64,000 nt of DNA from Ureibacillus thermophilus (GTDB taxonomy: Bacteria > Bacillota > Bacilli > Bacillales_A > Planococcaceae): NCBI RefSeq assembly GCF_004331915.1, contig NZ_CP036528.1:1991551-2055550 (forward strand). Reading direction: 5' to 3'. Every line of letters starts with the position of its first letter. Position 1 is the first letter of the stretch. The notes below the pieces were generated by a model, which searched no databases, had not been told where the DNA came from, and was given only the letters and a program-made list of their open reading frames with translations. Positions 1 to 9,845 of this stretch are shown piece by piece. Position numbers and translations under genes: made by a program.

Positions 1-1
1 T

Positions 2-847
2 GGTCCAAAAACGAAAGAAGCTTACGAGGCCCTGGAGCACGGGATTAAAAGTGCTGGGTATCGTTTAGAAGATATTGAACAAGTCATTTTAACCCATCAT
101 CATCCAGATCACGCCGGATGGGTTGATGCTTTTCCAAAGGCGGAAATCATTGCTCATAAATATGTTGACCATTGGATGAGAAAAACGGAAGAATTTTTAA
201 ATTATCGGGAAGAATTTTATAAAATGCATATGATTAAGCAAGCTGTCCCTGAAGAATCTATGCAGAGAATTCTTCGCATCCGCAGGGAAATGGAATTATA
301 TGGGAGCGTCCCATTGACAAAAACGATGGAAGATGGGGAAGAGGTGCCGGGCCATCCTGGTCTGATTGCTTATTACACACCTGGGCATGCCCAAAGCCAT
401 TTCATTTTTTTTCATCAACAGACTAGGGAAGTGATTGGCGGGGATTTGCTGTTGGAAAAAATTTCATCTAATCCACTAATGGAACCTCCGGTGGATTTAT
501 CTTTCTATCGTCCGAAAAGCCTTGTCCAATATCAAGAATCCATGAAATTTTTAGCTGACTTAGATGTTTCAACAGTCTATGCGGGGCACGGAAATGAAGT
601 GGTCAATGTAAAGGAATTAGTTGAAATGAGGCTTGAAAGAGATTCCATGCGGGCAAACCAAGTATATGACATTTTAGCGCAGCCAAAAACCGTTTATGAA
701 GTAACGAAAGCATTATATCCAACCGTTTATGAAAACCAATTGGGATTGACTCTTTCAAAAAGCCAAGGATATTTGGATTTATTAGTGAAAGAGGAACGCA
801 TTCGTTGCGAACTTGTTGGAGAGCATGAAATCTATTCAAGAATTTAA
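2..847 (+). CDS. MBL-fold metallo-hydrolase, 5' end outside window
   Basis: The reading frame is already open at base 2, so the gene begins upstream of the window; the first in-window ATG (176) lies inside the domain and is not the start. The motif HHHPDHAG at about bases 92-115 is the HxHxDH dinuclear-metal signature of the metallo-beta-lactamase fold. Further family features are TPGHAQSH, GGDLL and YAGHGNEV, which supply later metal ligands. The C-terminal third looks like the winged-helix tail seen in Bacillus YqgX/YobT-like hydrolases. The substrate cannot be told from sequence. A strong hairpin terminator follows the stop. Confidence 0.85.
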   Translation, partial: GPKTKEAYEALEHGIKSAGYRLEDIEQVILTHHHPDHAGWVDAFPKAEIIAHKYVDHWMRKTEEFLNYREEFYKMHMIKQAVPEESMQRILRIRREMELYGSVPLTKTMEDGEEVPGHPGLIAYYTPGHAQSHFIFFHQQTREVIGGDLLLEKISSNPLMEPPVDLSFYRPKSLVQYQESMKFLADLDVSTVYAGHGNEVVNVKELVEMRLERDSMRANQVYDILAQPKTVYEVTKALYPTVYENQLGLTLSKSQGYLDLLVKEERIRCELVGEHEIYSRI

Positions 848-852
848 AAGAT

Positions 853-892
853 AAACCCACAATCTAAAGGTCTGTCCTTTAGTTGTGGGTTT
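853..892. terminator. bidirectional intrinsic terminator
   Basis: AAACCCACAA pairs with TTGTGGGTTT, extended by CTAAAGG/CCTTTAG, and T-rich tracts lie on both sides. It sits between the converging MBL gene and hmp and can serve both. Confidence 0.8.
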
Positions 893-939
893 TTATATTG
901 AATAGGTTTTTGTAGAGGCATGTGTACCATTATAATCGA

Positions 940-2097
940 TTAAGCTTTAAAGGAAAAACCTGGTCCAAAGAATTCAAAGTGAATGCGGTCATCCGGAACT
1001 CCAAGTTCTCGAACAGCAGGAATGAGCGCTTCCATAAATGCTTCTGGTCCGCAAATATAAACTTCTGTGTTTTCTTTAATAAATTTCGCTAAATCGTCTT
1101 TTGTAAGGTGGCCTTCCTCATCGGAATATTTTGCAAAGTATGTTCCATTTAATTCAGCAAGTTTCTTTTGAATTTGTTCTTGGAAAACCGCTAATTTTTC
1201 ATTGCGGACAGATTGAATGAAAACAACTTCACGGCCCGCTTCCATAGAATCAAGCATTGCATAAAGCGGCGTTACTCCAATACCTCCTGCAACGAACAAT
1301 ACAGGGTTTTCGTTTTGCTGCAGCGTGAATAAGCCGGCAGGGGCGCTGACTTCAATAGTGCTGCCTTCTTCCACATCATCATGTAAATAATTTGATACGA
1401 CACCTTTTGGATTATTTTCCGCTTCCCGTTTTACAGAAATGCGGTAAATGTTTCCTTTTGGCGCTTGGGATACTGTATAGTGGCGAAGGGCTGTATATTC
1501 TTCACCAGGCGCTTTCACTTTAACAGTAATGTATTGGCCTGGTTGATATGGTGGAAGCGCTTTCCCGTCTTCCGGTTCTAAATAGAAGGAAGTGATGAGT
1601 TCATTTTCCTGTTCTTTTTTCACCACTTTAAATGGTTTAAATAAGCGCCAACCTCCATTGGCTTCCGCTTGTTGATAAAGCTCTTCTTCCACTTGGATAA
1701 ATACGTCTGCAATAACGCCGTAAGCATCTTTCCATGCATCGATTATTTCATCTGTTGCAGCATCTCCCAATACTTCTTTAATGGCTGCAAGCAAATTTTC
1801 CCCTACAATTGGGTAATGTTCTGGCAAAATGCCGAGTGCGCGATGTTTGTGGGCGATTAAGTGCACAACTGGCAAAATGGCATCCAAATTGTCAATGTTT
1901 GCGGCAGCTGCGTAGACGGAAGCAGCAAGGGCTTGAGGCTGTCTTCCTTCCCTTTGGTTTGTTTGGTTAAATACATTTTTTAATTCAGGATGGTTTTCTA
2001 ACATTCTTTTATAAAAATGCTTTGTAATGTCCACTCCATATTTTTCAAGCACTGGCACAGTGGATTTAATAATGTCGATTGTTTGTTTTGTTAACAT
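940..2097 (-). CDS. hmp: flavohemoprotein, nitric oxide dioxygenase
   Basis: The 385 residues show the full flavohemoglobin architecture: globin domain (about 1-145), FAD-binding barrel (about 150-255, [10 protein letters not shown]) and NAD-binding domain (about 260-385, [10 protein letters not shown] and YICGPEAFM). The globin pocket residues Tyr29, Gln53 and proximal His85 are at the family positions. Flavohemoglobins oxidise NO to nitrate with O2 and NAD(P)H in the cytoplasm. The ATG start at 2097 has AAAGGACG upstream. The gene is divergent from nsrR across a spacer with two NsrR-like sites, so NO-inducible derepression is the likely control. Confidence 0.95.
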   Translation of the reverse strand: MLTKQTIDIIKSTVPVLEKYGVDITKHFYKRMLENHPELKNVFNQTNQREGRQPQALAASVYAAAANIDNLDAILPVVHLIAHKHRALGILPEHYPIVGENLLAAIKEVLGDAATDEIIDAWKDAYGVIADVFIQVEEELYQQAEANGGWRLFKPFKVVKKEQENELITSFYLEPEDGKALPPYQPGQYITVKVKAPGEEYTALRHYTVSQAPKGNIYRISVKREAENNPKGVVSNYLHDDVEEGSTIEVSAPAGLFTLQQNENPVLFVAGGIGVTPLYAMLDSMEAGREVVFIQSVRNEKLAVFQEQIQKKLAELNGTYFAKYSDEEGHLTKDDLAKFIKENTEVYICGPEAFMEALIPAVRELGVPDDRIHFEFFGPGFSFKA

Positions 2098-2147
2098 TTA
2101 TAACACGTCCTTTCGAAACCAATATAAACCGAATGGGGGAATAAAAG

Positions 2148-2204
2148 CAATATATGAAATACATCTTTAACAATTCTGACACAATTGATGTATATAAAAT
2201 ACTT
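2148..2204. promoter_or_regulatory. two candidate NsrR operators
   Basis: Two 17-mers in the hmp/nsrR spacer each match the B. subtilis consensus ATRTATYTTAAATATAT at 13 of 17 positions. One is 2148-2164 read on the minus strand (ATGTATTTCATATATTG), the other 2188-2204 on the plus strand (ATGTATATAAAATACTT). The matches are seen; binding is inferred. Confidence 0.5.
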
Positions 2205-2255
2205 CTTTTTGAAATCGAACTTTTTGTGTAAACATGAGCTTGCCTATTGCAAAAA

Positions 2256-2264
2256 TGGTATAAT
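2256..2264 (+). promoter_or_regulatory. extended -10 promoter of nsrR
   Basis: TGGTATAAT is an extended -10 element with no good -35. It predicts a start near 2271, about 30 bases before the NsrR start codon. Confidence 0.55.
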
Positions 2265-2301
2265 GAATGGAGATTATAACAACAAAGCGTGGTGGAAGAA
2301 T

Positions 2302-2745
2302 TTGCGTCTAACTTTATATACCGACTATTCCTTAAGGGTGTTAATCTATTTAGGCATTAAAGGAAATCAGTTATCGACAATTCAAGAAATTGCTGATCAT
2401 TATCATATATCCAAAAATCATTTAATGAAGGTAACTTATGATTTAGCTCAATATGGATTTATAGAAACCGTTCGGGGAAGAGGGGGAGGAATCCGGCTTA
2501 AAGTCGAACCGAAAGAGATTAATATTGGAAAATTGGTTCGGCATACGGAAGAAGATTTTCATATAGTGGAGTGTTTTGACCACAATAACAACTTATGCAA
2601 AATATCTCCTTCTTGCCAGTTGAAGCGTGTGTTGTATGAAGCGTTGCAGGCATTTTTGCAAGTGCTCGACCAATACACTTTGGCGGATTTCCTCCACTCA
2701 AGAGAGGAATTAGCTGAGCTGCTCCAAATGAAAATCGATGTTTAG
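2302..2745 (+). CDS. nsrR: NO-sensing Rrf2-family repressor NsrR
   Basis: The Rrf2 winged helix begins with the family-typical RLTLYTDYSLRVLIYLG, so TTG at 2302 is chosen as start (GGTGG at 2291-2295), giving 147 residues. Longer upstream starts add non-homologous sequence. Cys91, Cys99 and Cys105 match the three cysteines that hold the [4Fe-4S] cluster in B. subtilis NsrR. The cluster reacts with NO and the protein then leaves its operators. Divergent hmp is the classical target. A hairpin terminator overlaps the stop. Confidence 0.9.
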   Translation: MRLTLYTDYSLRVLIYLGIKGNQLSTIQEIADHYHISKNHLMKVTYDLAQYGFIETVRGRGGGIRLKVEPKEINIGKLVRHTEEDFHIVECFDHNNNLCKISPSCQLKRVLYEALQAFLQVLDQYTLADFLHSREELAELLQMKIDV

Positions 2746-2775
2746 GGATGTTCTATCCAAGGATATCCCTTTTTC
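2744..2775 (+). terminator. intrinsic terminator after nsrR
   Basis: AGGGAT (2744-2749) pairs with ATCCCT (2765-2770), followed by TTTTTC. The stem is short. Confidence 0.5.
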
Positions 2776-2808
2776 TTTTGCTTATTTTACAAGGGGGAAG
2801 GGTTATAA

Positions 2809-3558
2809 ATGGAGTGTAAAAAAATTTTTATTACCGGTGCGACAAGCGGCATTGGTAGAAACATTGCAGAATTATGTTTAAAAAAAAGATACGAAGTGTA
2901 TGCAACGGGCCGAAATAAAGAAGCGCTTCATTCTTTGGCGAAACTCGGTGCAACAGTAATAGAAGGGGATTTAAGCAAGAAAGAAGATATTCATCGAATA
3001 TTCAGCGAACTTCCTGAGATCGATGTAGCGATTATCAACGCGGGAGTAGGCGTTTTTGAAAATGTATTTGACTTAACGGACGAAGATATTGATAAGATGT
3101 TGGATGTGAATGTTAGAGCGCCTATTTATATCGCCAAACATTTAGCGCCGAAAATGATGAAAAGACGTTCAGGCCATTTGATTTTGATTGGTTCACAAGC
3201 TGGGAAAGTGGCAACAAAAAAAGCGAGCGTTTATGCAGCATCAAAACACGCCATCACTGGTTTTGCCAATGGTTTAAGAATGGAGCTTTCTCCATACAAT
3301 ATCAAAGTATCGGCTGTATATCCCGGACCAATTGATACACCTTTTTTAGATAAAGCTGATGCAACGCACACTTATCGAAATTCTGTAAAAGGCGTGCTGC
3401 TCGCTCCTGAGAAAGTCGCGGCAGAAATCGTCAAATTAATCGATCATCCTAAAAGAGAAATTAATTTGCCCAGCATCATGGGACTTACAAGCAAGCTTTA
3501 TGCATTAGCCCCTGCATTAACAGAAAGGCTGGGAAAACGATTTTTTACGAAAAAATGA
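2809..3558 (+). CDS. SDR-family NAD(P)-dependent oxidoreductase
   Basis: A 249-residue classical short-chain dehydrogenase: cofactor motif TGATSGIG (10-17), INAGVG (about 75), catalytic Ser in ILIGSQAG and Tyr-x-x-x-Lys in YAASKHA, then PGPIDTPF. It resembles the YqjQ-like group of Bacillus, whose substrates are unknown. The SD AAGGGGGAAGG precedes ATG 2809. It is a single gene between nsrR and argG and nothing nearby suggests a pathway. Confidence 0.85.
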   Translation: MECKKIFITGATSGIGRNIAELCLKKRYEVYATGRNKEALHSLAKLGATVIEGDLSKKEDIHRIFSELPEIDVAIINAGVGVFENVFDLTDEDIDKMLDVNVRAPIYIAKHLAPKMMKRRSGHLILIGSQAGKVATKKASVYAASKHAITGFANGLRMELSPYNIKVSAVYPGPIDTPFLDKADATHTYRNSVKGVLLAPEKVAAEIVKLIDHPKREINLPSIMGLTSKLYALAPALTERLGKRFFTKK

Positions 3559-3611
3559 TGCATGAAAACTAAAAAATTCGGCCTTTTCGTTTTTATAAAA
3601 AATCTTTCAAT

Positions 3612-3696
3612 TACTTATAAAAATACACTTGTTTTTATTTTTATAATCTGTTAACATTCATGTATAAACTTTTAATGAATTGTATAAAAATACATT
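3612..3696 (+). promoter_or_regulatory. candidate ArgR (ARG box) sites before argG
   Basis: Two ATAAAAAT-centred sites, 3612-3629 (about 11/18) and 3679-3696 (about 13/18), resemble the AhrC/ArgR consensus CATGAATAAAAATKCAAK. They flank a -10-like TATAAT at 3642-3647. Arginine repression of argGH is established in Bacillus; the sites here are inferred. Confidence 0.45.
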
Positions 3697-3723
3697 CCAA
3701 TTATTGAAGGAGTTCATGTAGTT

Positions 3724-4932
3724 ATGGCAAATAAAAAAGTAGTTTTAGCATATTCAGGCGGTCTTGACACATCTGTTGCTATTCCTTGGCTAAAAGAACA
3801 AGGGTACGACGTTGTAGCAGTTTGTTTAGACGTCGGCGAAGGAAAAGACCTTGATTTTATTCAAAAGAAAGCTCTTCAAGTTGGAGCTGTTGAATCATAT
3901 ATCATTGATGCAAAAGATGAATTTGCGGAAGAATATGCCCTTGTGGCGCTTCAAGCACACACTTGGTATGAACAAAAATATCCGTTAGTATCTGCCTTAT
4001 CCCGTCCATTAATTGCAAAAAAATTAGTGGAAATTGCCAACAAAACAAATGCTGATGCCGTAGCGCACGGTTGTACGGGTAAAGGAAACGACCAAGTGCG
4101 TTTTGAAGTATCCATCAAAGCGTTAAATCCAAATCTAGAAGTGTTGGCGCCAGTGCGTGAATGGGCTTGGAGCCGCGATGAAGAAATTGAATACGCGAAA
4201 AAACACAATGTTCCTGTACCTGCAACAATCGATTCTCCATTCTCCATCGACCAAAATCTTTGGGGACGCGCCAATGAAGCAGGTATCATGGAAGATCCAT
4301 GGGTAGCTCCACCAGAAGAAGCTTACGGATTGACTGTATCCATTGAAAATGCACCAGATACTCCTGAATTCGTGGAGATTGAATTCGTGGAAGGGAAACC
4401 AGTGGCATTAAACGGCAAAGAAATGAAACTCGCAGATTTGATTCTTGAATTAAATAAAATTGCCGGCCGCCATGGTGTTGGACGCATTGACCACGTGGAA
4501 AACCGCTTAGTCGGCATTAAGTCCCGTGAAGTATATGAAATTCCAGGGGCAAAAGTTCTTTTAACTGCCCATAAAGAACTTGAAGATATTACGCTTGTGA
4601 AAGAACTTGCACACTTTAAACCAATCGTAGAACAAAAACTTTCAGAAGTGATTTATGATGGTTTATGGTTCAACCCAATTCGTGAAGCGCTTTATGCCTT
4701 CATTAAAGAAACACAAAAATATGTGAACGGAACTGTTCGCGTCAAATTGTTCAAAGGCCATGCCATTGTAGAAGGAAGAAAATCTCCAAACTCTTTATAC
4801 AATGAAAAATTGGCGACTTACTCAAAAGAAGATGCCTTTAACCATGCGTCTGCAGTTGGATTTATTGAACTTTGGGGCCTTCCAACAGTTGTCGCTTCAC
4901 AAGTGAACAATAAAACAATCTACACAAAATAA
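3724..4932 (+). CDS. argG: argininosuccinate synthase
   Basis: 402 residues, normal family length. The N-type ATP pyrophosphatase loop SGGLDTS is at 11-17, followed by [14 protein letters not shown] and the substrate-site WGRANEAG. The enzyme joins citrulline and aspartate with ATP to give argininosuccinate, the penultimate step of arginine synthesis. SD GAAGGAG precedes ATG 3724. It is followed 174 bp later by argH, with a structured spacer between them. Confidence 0.97.
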   Translation: MANKKVVLAYSGGLDTSVAIPWLKEQGYDVVAVCLDVGEGKDLDFIQKKALQVGAVESYIIDAKDEFAEEYALVALQAHTWYEQKYPLVSALSRPLIAKKLVEIANKTNADAVAHGCTGKGNDQVRFEVSIKALNPNLEVLAPVREWAWSRDEEIEYAKKHNVPVPATIDSPFSIDQNLWGRANEAGIMEDPWVAPPEEAYGLTVSIENAPDTPEFVEIEFVEGKPVALNGKEMKLADLILELNKIAGRHGVGRIDHVENRLVGIKSREVYEIPGAKVLLTAHKELEDITLVKELAHFKPIVEQKLSEVIYDGLWFNPIREALYAFIKETQKYVNGTVRVKLFKGHAIVEGRKSPNSLYNEKLATYSKEDAFNHASAVGFIELWGLPTVVASQVNNKTIYTK

Positions 4933-4944
4933 GGAAATTTGAGT

Positions 4945-5066
4945 GCGAAGAGGTCTAGGGAAGATTATTTTAAGACAGGATGAGGGGGAGAATAGCTTGT
5001 TCTTAAAATAATGCGCTTGGGAAGGGGAGTTTCTCAAGCACTTAGGCTCCTTCGCTATTCTTTTTT
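4945..5066 (+). ncRNA. structured argG-argH spacer, three-way-junction-like RNA
   Basis: The spacer can fold into an outer stem (4945-4959 with 5041-5055, including GCGAAG/CTTCGC) enclosing two hairpins. One is a perfect 12-bp stem, ATTATTTTAAGA (4964-4975) with its complement (5001-5012). The other is 5015-5023 with 5031-5039. Both hairpin loops are G-rich (AGGGGGAG and GGGGAGT). TATTCTTTTTT follows the outer stem. It may be an intraoperonic attenuator or terminator, or a regulatory RNA. It matches no riboswitch class I recognise. Confidence 0.45.
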
Positions 5067-5106
5067 GTATTGGAAACCATATTTACAGTAAGGATAGGTG
5101 GAAACA

Positions 5107-6480
5107 ATGACAAAACTTTGGGGAGGACGTTTCCAAAAATCAGCGGAAAGCTGGGTGGATGAATTTGGAGCGTCCATTGGTTTCGACCAGCAATTAGTCA
5201 TGGAAGATATTGAAGGAAGCCTTGCCCATGTCACAATGCTAGGGGCGCAGGGCATTTTGCCGGAAGAAGATGTGGAAAAAATTAAATGGGGTCTTCAGGA
5301 GTTAAAGAAAAAAGCAGAAAATGGCGAACTTGAATATAAAGTGGAAAATGAAGACATTCATTTGAATATTGAAAAAATGCTCATAGATTTAATTGGCCCA
5401 GTCGGTGGGAAATTACATACTGGCCGTAGTCGGAATGACCAAGTGGCGACAGATGTTCACTTATTCTTAAAGAAACGGGTGAAAGAAGTCATCGAATTAA
5501 TTGTGGCGTTCCAAAAAACGATTTTGGAAAAAGCGGAGCAGCATATTGAAACGATTGCTCCTGGCTATACGCATATGCAGCGGGCGCAGCCGATTAGCTT
5601 TGCCCATCATTTAATGGCTTATTTTTGGATGCTCGAACGGGATAAAGAACGTTTTACGGAATCTTTAAAACGAATTGACATTTCTCCATTAGGTGCCGGC
5701 GCGATGGCAGGGACAACATTTCCAATCGACCGGGAAATGACAGCAAAATTATTAGGATTTTCCAAAATTTATGAAAATTCCATGGATGCCGTAAGCGACC
5801 GTGATTTTATCGTGGAGTTTTTATCCAACTCTTCATTGCTCATGACCCATTTATCCCGCTTTGCCGAAGAAATTATTCTTTGGTCAACGGATGAGTTTAA
5901 ATTTATTGAACTGGACGATTCCTTCTCTACAGGTTCATCCATTATGCCGCAAAAGAAAAATCCGGATATGGCGGAACTGATCCGCGGGAAAACAGGACGT
6001 GTTTACGGAAATTTAATTGGTCTGCTTACGGTATTGAAAGGCACGCCGCTTACTTATAATAAAGATATGCAGGAAGATAAAGAAGGCATGTTTGACACCC
6101 TTCAAACGATTTTAGGTTCTTTGAAAATCTTTGAAGGTATGGTCCGCACGATGACCGTCAATACGGAGCGTTTAAATCAGGCTGTGCATAGCGACTTCTC
6201 CAATGCAACAGAACTAGCCGATTATCTTGCCACAAAAGGTATGCCTTTTAGAAAAGCCCATGAAGTGACAGGAAAATTGGTGTTTAAATGCATTCAAAAA
6301 GGCATCTTCCTGCAAGATTTAACATTGGAAGAAATGAAAGAAGAAAGCGAATTAATCGAAGAAGATGTATATGCAGTATTGAAGCCGGAAGCGGCGGTAG
6401 CACGTCGTCTGTCCCAAGGCGGTACAGGATTTGACCAAGTAAAAAAACAAATTGAAAAAGCAAAAGCTTGCTTGCAATAA
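5107..6480 (+). CDS. argH: argininosuccinate lyase
   Basis: A fumarase/aspartase-superfamily enzyme with the signature [12 protein letters not shown] near residue 280 and the N-terminal [10 protein letters not shown] typical of ArgH. It cleaves argininosuccinate to arginine and fumarate. ATG at 5107 (457 residues) is preferred over an in-frame GTG at 5098, because the SD AGGTGG (5096-5101) overlaps that GTG. It forms the argGH unit with the upstream gene, and a strong terminator follows. Confidence 0.97.
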   Translation: MTKLWGGRFQKSAESWVDEFGASIGFDQQLVMEDIEGSLAHVTMLGAQGILPEEDVEKIKWGLQELKKKAENGELEYKVENEDIHLNIEKMLIDLIGPVGGKLHTGRSRNDQVATDVHLFLKKRVKEVIELIVAFQKTILEKAEQHIETIAPGYTHMQRAQPISFAHHLMAYFWMLERDKERFTESLKRIDISPLGAGAMAGTTFPIDREMTAKLLGFSKIYENSMDAVSDRDFIVEFLSNSSLLMTHLSRFAEEIILWSTDEFKFIELDDSFSTGSSIMPQKKNPDMAELIRGKTGRVYGNLIGLLTVLKGTPLTYNKDMQEDKEGMFDTLQTILGSLKIFEGMVRTMTVNTERLNQAVHSDFSNATELADYLATKGMPFRKAHEVTGKLVFKCIQKGIFLQDLTLEEMKEESELIEEDVYAVLKPEAAVARRLSQGGTGFDQVKKQIEKAKACLQ

Positions 6481-6490
6481 ATTTCCCTTA

Positions 6491-6519
6491 GAACTGCCAA
6501 ATGACGGCAGTTCTTTTTT
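6491..6519 (+). terminator. intrinsic terminator after argH
   Basis: GAACTGCC pairs with GGCAGTTC around a 7-base loop, followed by TTTTTT. Confidence 0.9.
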
Positions 6520-6573
6520 ATAAGAATAACCTCCTTTCCATTGAAAAAACTAAATTGAAAGGAGGTTGCGGCA

Positions 6574-6909
6574 GTGAGATTATTTATGTCCCTTGTTTTA
6601 ATTGCTTCTACAATTTTTATTGGAACTTTCATGTCCGATGCTTCGGAATCCCGAGCCCAACAGCAATCCACCCCTGCTTATGCCAAATGGGGAAGAATCG
6701 CCATGGAGAAGGTGAAGGAGAAATACGAAAAAGCAGATATTATTGATTATCTCCATAAGGGAAAGGTAGTCGGAAATCAAACATCTACGGAAAAATTTAA
6801 ACTTTGGTTGCGGGAAGGAAACCGGGAGTTTGGCGTTTTTGTAGATATTACTTTTGATAACAAAACGGAAGAAATTGTAAATATTGAAATGAAGGAAACA
6901 GACCGATAA
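6574..6909 (+). CDS. secreted DUF3889-family small protein
   Basis: 111 residues with an N-terminal signal peptide (hydrophobic about 4-20, likely cleavage near SRA-QQQ). The mature part carries the DUF3889 pattern YAKWGRIAM, ADIIDYLH, TEKFKLWL and FGVFVDITFD, as in Bacillus YqzG-like proteins. GTG at 6574 has an ideal SD, AAAGGAGG (6558-6565). The function is unknown. It is a single gene with its own terminator. Confidence 0.7.
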   Translation: MRLFMSLVLIASTIFIGTFMSDASESRAQQQSTPAYAKWGRIAMEKVKEKYEKADIIDYLHKGKVVGNQTSTEKFKLWLREGNREFGVFVDITFDNKTEEIVNIEMKETDR

Positions 6910-6930
6910 GAACAATCAATTCTCCTTTAG

Positions 6931-7000
6931 GGGCCAGTTCGAGCTGGGCCCGTTGAAAGCGCCCAGATCGGAAATCAATTTTTACTTATATATCAAAAAA
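6931..7000 (+). repeat. degenerate internal fragment of the GAGGCTGGGACA element
   Basis: GGGCCCGTTGAAAGCGCCC and GGAAATCAATTTTTA followed by TATATCAAAAAA match, with substitutions, the interior of the ~270-bp repeat found full-length at 11087, 30732, 39721 and 52286. The termini are absent. Confidence 0.55.
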
Positions 7001-7036
7001 GGGGGCGTCTGAAAAGTGGACAGCCCCGTTTTTTTA
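7001..7036 (+). terminator. terminator with IS-end-like sequence
   Basis: GGGGC(GTCTGAAAAGTGGACA)GCCCC followed by G and T7. The GGGGGCGTCTGAAAAGTG portion is also the outer end of the IS3-type remnants at 15724 and 43797. Confidence 0.7.
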
Positions 7037-7056
7037 AATTTATCCCAATCTCTTGA

Positions 7057-8320
7057 TTATCCTCTGATTTGTCCATTGCCTCGGATGTAGTATTTGGTTG
7101 AAGTGAGCGCTGGCAATCCCATCGGACCTCTTGCGTGAAGCTTTTGAGTGCTGATGCCTATTTCTGCACCATACCCAAATTCGAAGCCGTCCGTAAAACG
7201 AGTTGAAGCATTGACGTAAACGCTTGTGGCATCAACCCGATTTAAAAATGTTTCAGCATTCTTTTCATCATTCGTAATAATGGCTTCTGAGTGTTTTGTT
7301 CCGTAATGATTGATATGGTGAATCGCTTCTTCTACATCTTTGACAACTTTCACACTAATGGTGAGGCTCAAAAATTCCGTTGCATAATCTTCATCACTTG
7401 CAAGGATAGCTTGAGGCAGCACTTCACATACTTTCTCATCCCCAATAATTTTGACTCCAGCGTTTTCAAGGCTTTCAAGCAATCTTTTTCCGTGTTCATG
7501 AAACCAATTTTCTTGAATTAATAAGCTTTCTGCTGCGTTGCAAACGGATGGCCTTTGAGTTTTGGCGTTGATGACCACTTTCTCCGCAATTTCATAGTCC
7601 GCCGTTTTGTCGACATACACATGGCAATTTCCAGCTCCTGTCTCAAGCACTGGAACGGATGCTTCCCTTACAACAAGATCGATTAATTTTTTTCCACCGC
7701 GCGGAATCAATACATCGATGTATTCCTTTAAATGGAACAGCTTTGAAGCAGTTTCATGGCTAGTATCTTCAATTAATTGCACTGCATCAGTCGGCAGTGA
7801 AGTTTTTTCCAATGCCCGATGGATGCATGTGACAAGGGCGATATTGGATTGTTTTGCAGATGAACTGCCTCGTAAAATCACCGCATTGCCAGTTTTTAAA
7901 CATAATGTGGCAGCATCCACCGTTACATTTGGACGAGCTTCGTAAATGATGCAGACAACGCCTAAAGGAACCCGTCTTTTTTCAATTTTTAATCCATTTT
8001 CTTTTAAAGCTTTCAAGCACTTCGCCGATTGGATCCGGCAATTCAATTAACTGATGAATAGCATCTACCATTGATTGAATGCGGTCTTCGTTTAACATGA
8101 TTCGGTCAAGGATGGCCTCTGAAAGCCCTTGTTCTTTTCCTGTTTCTAAATCTTTTTGATTGGCTTCAATGATGGTATCTTTTTCAAGTAGTAATTGTTC
8201 AGCGATTTTTTTAAGCGCCTCATTTTTTTCTTCTGTTGTCTTTAAATTCATTAAATAGCTTGCAATCTTTGCTGCTTTTCCTTTTATCTCTACTTCGCAG
8301 CTTACCATGTTTTTCATCAT
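7057..8320 (-). pseudogene. proA: gamma-glutamyl phosphate reductase, frameshifted
   Basis: Two overlapping frames together make one ProA: residues 1 to about 105 from the 8320 ATG (SD GGGAGG) end in a shifted tail, and the remainder ([20 protein letters not shown] onward) continues one frame over. The shift lies in an A-rich run near 8000-8015; a 2-base loss or 1-base gain explains it. The downstream part keeps the catalytic-Cys region ([11 protein letters not shown]) and the family C-terminus. ProA reduces gamma-glutamyl phosphate in proline synthesis. It lies 13 bp after proB, under the proline T-box. It is either a real mutation (proline auxotrophy or rescue by a paralogue) or an assembly error. 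Confidence 0.85.
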
Positions 8321-8333
8321 AAACCTACCTCCC

Positions 8334-9419
8334 TTAAATTTTCACCCATCTATCCCTGTGAATGACTTCGATAAAACCATCGTGCAGCTCATCGGTTTTT
8401 TTGCCGCATGCTTGGGCGATTTCTTCATTGGAGTACAATACTTCACCCCGGCCAATGAGCCCCGATTCTCCATAAACTTCTACCACATCTCCGCGGTCAA
8501 AGTTTCCTTCTACTTTATAAATTCCTGCAGGCAATAAACTTTTACCTCTCCGCAATAACGCTTCTTCTGCGCCTTGATCGATGAACAGCTTTCCTTTTGC
8601 TTCCGTAAAAGAGATCCATTGTTTTTGGCTTGGAAGCACCGGCAGTTCGTCTCGCTCGATATATGTTCCATCGCCGCGGCCTTCTAAAATATTAAAAAGT
8701 TTATCTGGTCCGCTGCCTTTGCCGATAAATACTTTCACCCCGGCTCTTAAGGCAGTGCGGGCGGCAAGCAATTTCGACTGCATGCCGCCTGTTCCCACTT
8801 TTGAACCGGCGCCTTTTGCTAGTTGAAGCATTTCATCCGTAATTTCTGTTAAACGGTCAATCCGCTTTGCCTTTGGATTTTTTAACGGATTGTCATCGTA
8901 AAATCCGTTGATGTCTGTTAGGATAATAAGCTGGTCTGCATGAACAAGTCCGCTTACAAGAGCAGAAAGCATATCATTGTCGCCAAAAGTCAGCTCGGTC
9001 ACAGACACGGTATCATTTTCGTTAATAATTGGCAAAATGGAGCGTTCCAACAATTCACTAAAAGTGGCAAAGGCATTTTTATAGCGCTCTTTATTGGAAA
9101 AATCCGTTCGGGTTAAAAGCACTTGGGCTGTGGTAATGCCGTAATGGGCAAACCGTTCAGCATACAATTGAATGAGCAGGCTTTGCCCAACAGCCGCCGC
9201 CGCCTGTTTGCCTTTTAACGTAACAGGGCGGGTAGGGTAGCCGAGTTTTCGAAAACCGGCAGCCACTGCCCCAGAGGAAACAAGGAGCACTTCATGACCT
9301 TGCTTTACCACTTTTGCAATGGCATCCACATGATCTTGTATTTTTTCGTAGTCAATTTCTCCTTTTGAGTTCGTCAGTGAACTAGAACCTATTTTAACGA
9401 CAATTCGTTTTTTTTCCAT
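8334..9419 (-). CDS. proB: glutamate 5-kinase
   Basis: 361 residues: amino-acid kinase domain (about 1-255, [25 protein letters not shown]) followed by a C-terminal PUA domain (about 275-361). It phosphorylates glutamate at the gamma carboxyl, the first and feedback-controlled step of proline synthesis. ATG at 9419 has AAGGA upstream. It is the first gene of a proBA operon behind a T-box leader with a proline specifier. Confidence 0.96.
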   Translation of the reverse strand: MEKKRIVVKIGSSSLTNSKGEIDYEKIQDHVDAIAKVVKQGHEVLLVSSGAVAAGFRKLGYPTRPVTLKGKQAAAAVGQSLLIQLYAERFAHYGITTAQVLLTRTDFSNKERYKNAFATFSELLERSILPIINENDTVSVTELTFGDNDMLSALVSGLVHADQLIILTDINGFYDDNPLKNPKAKRIDRLTEITDEMLQLAKGAGSKVGTGGMQSKLLAARTALRAGVKVFIGKGSGPDKLFNILEGRGDGTYIERDELPVLPSQKQWISFTEAKGKLFIDQGAEEALLRRGKSLLPAGIYKVEGNFDRGDVVEVYGESGLIGRGEVLYSNEEIAQACGKKTDELHDGFIEVIHRDRWVKI

Positions 9420-9455
9420 CCATATCCATCCTTAATATGTTGTATATAAAATAAA

Positions 9456-9720
9456 AAAACCTTTTCCACCCTAGTTTTAGGGCGAAAAAGGAATTTCCGC
9501 GGTACCACCTAAATTGGATTAATACTAATCCCACTTTCACTCATTTAACGCATGAGAACGTCTAGTTTTTGGCTAGAAGCTAACGAAGCAGGTTCAGCAG
9601 CTCTTATTTGTACGATGTCTTTCAGCCTATGGACATCGCTCTCTTTCCAACAGTGTGCTGCTTACTAGTCTTCGCTGCGCTGATTCCCGTATGTTCGTTT
9701 CTAACTCATTCTAATTAAAA
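9456..9720 (-). promoter_or_regulatory. T-box riboswitch, proline specifier, for proBA
   Basis: Read on the minus strand, the leader has an AGAGAG bulge and apical stem, the specifier context GAACCTG with CCT (Pro) at 9592-9590, and the T-box AGGTGGTACCGCGG at 9510-9497. A terminator follows: 9479-9491 pairs with 9460-9472, then U7. Uncharged tRNA-Pro would stabilise the antiterminator and turn on proBA, as known in B. subtilis. Confidence 0.93.
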
Positions 9721-9748
9721 ATATGCATGAAATTTTGAAAAGTGTCAA
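9720..9748 (-). promoter_or_regulatory. sigma-A promoter of the proBA leader
   Basis: On the minus strand TTGACA (9748-9743), a 17-base spacer, then CATATT (9725-9720), just upstream of the T-box stem I. Confidence 0.8.
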
Positions 9749-9845
9749 CAATTTCAACGAAAATACAAGCAATGAACTTTCGTGTATAACAGGTTGGATA
9801 TGCCCTATAATATAAATAGTTTAGAAAATAAAGGAGAATCAAACA

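Noticed and set aside
6598..6915. Long antisense frame over the DUF3889 gene
   Set aside because: The plus strand has signal peptide, domain match, SD and terminator; the antisense product is low-complexity.
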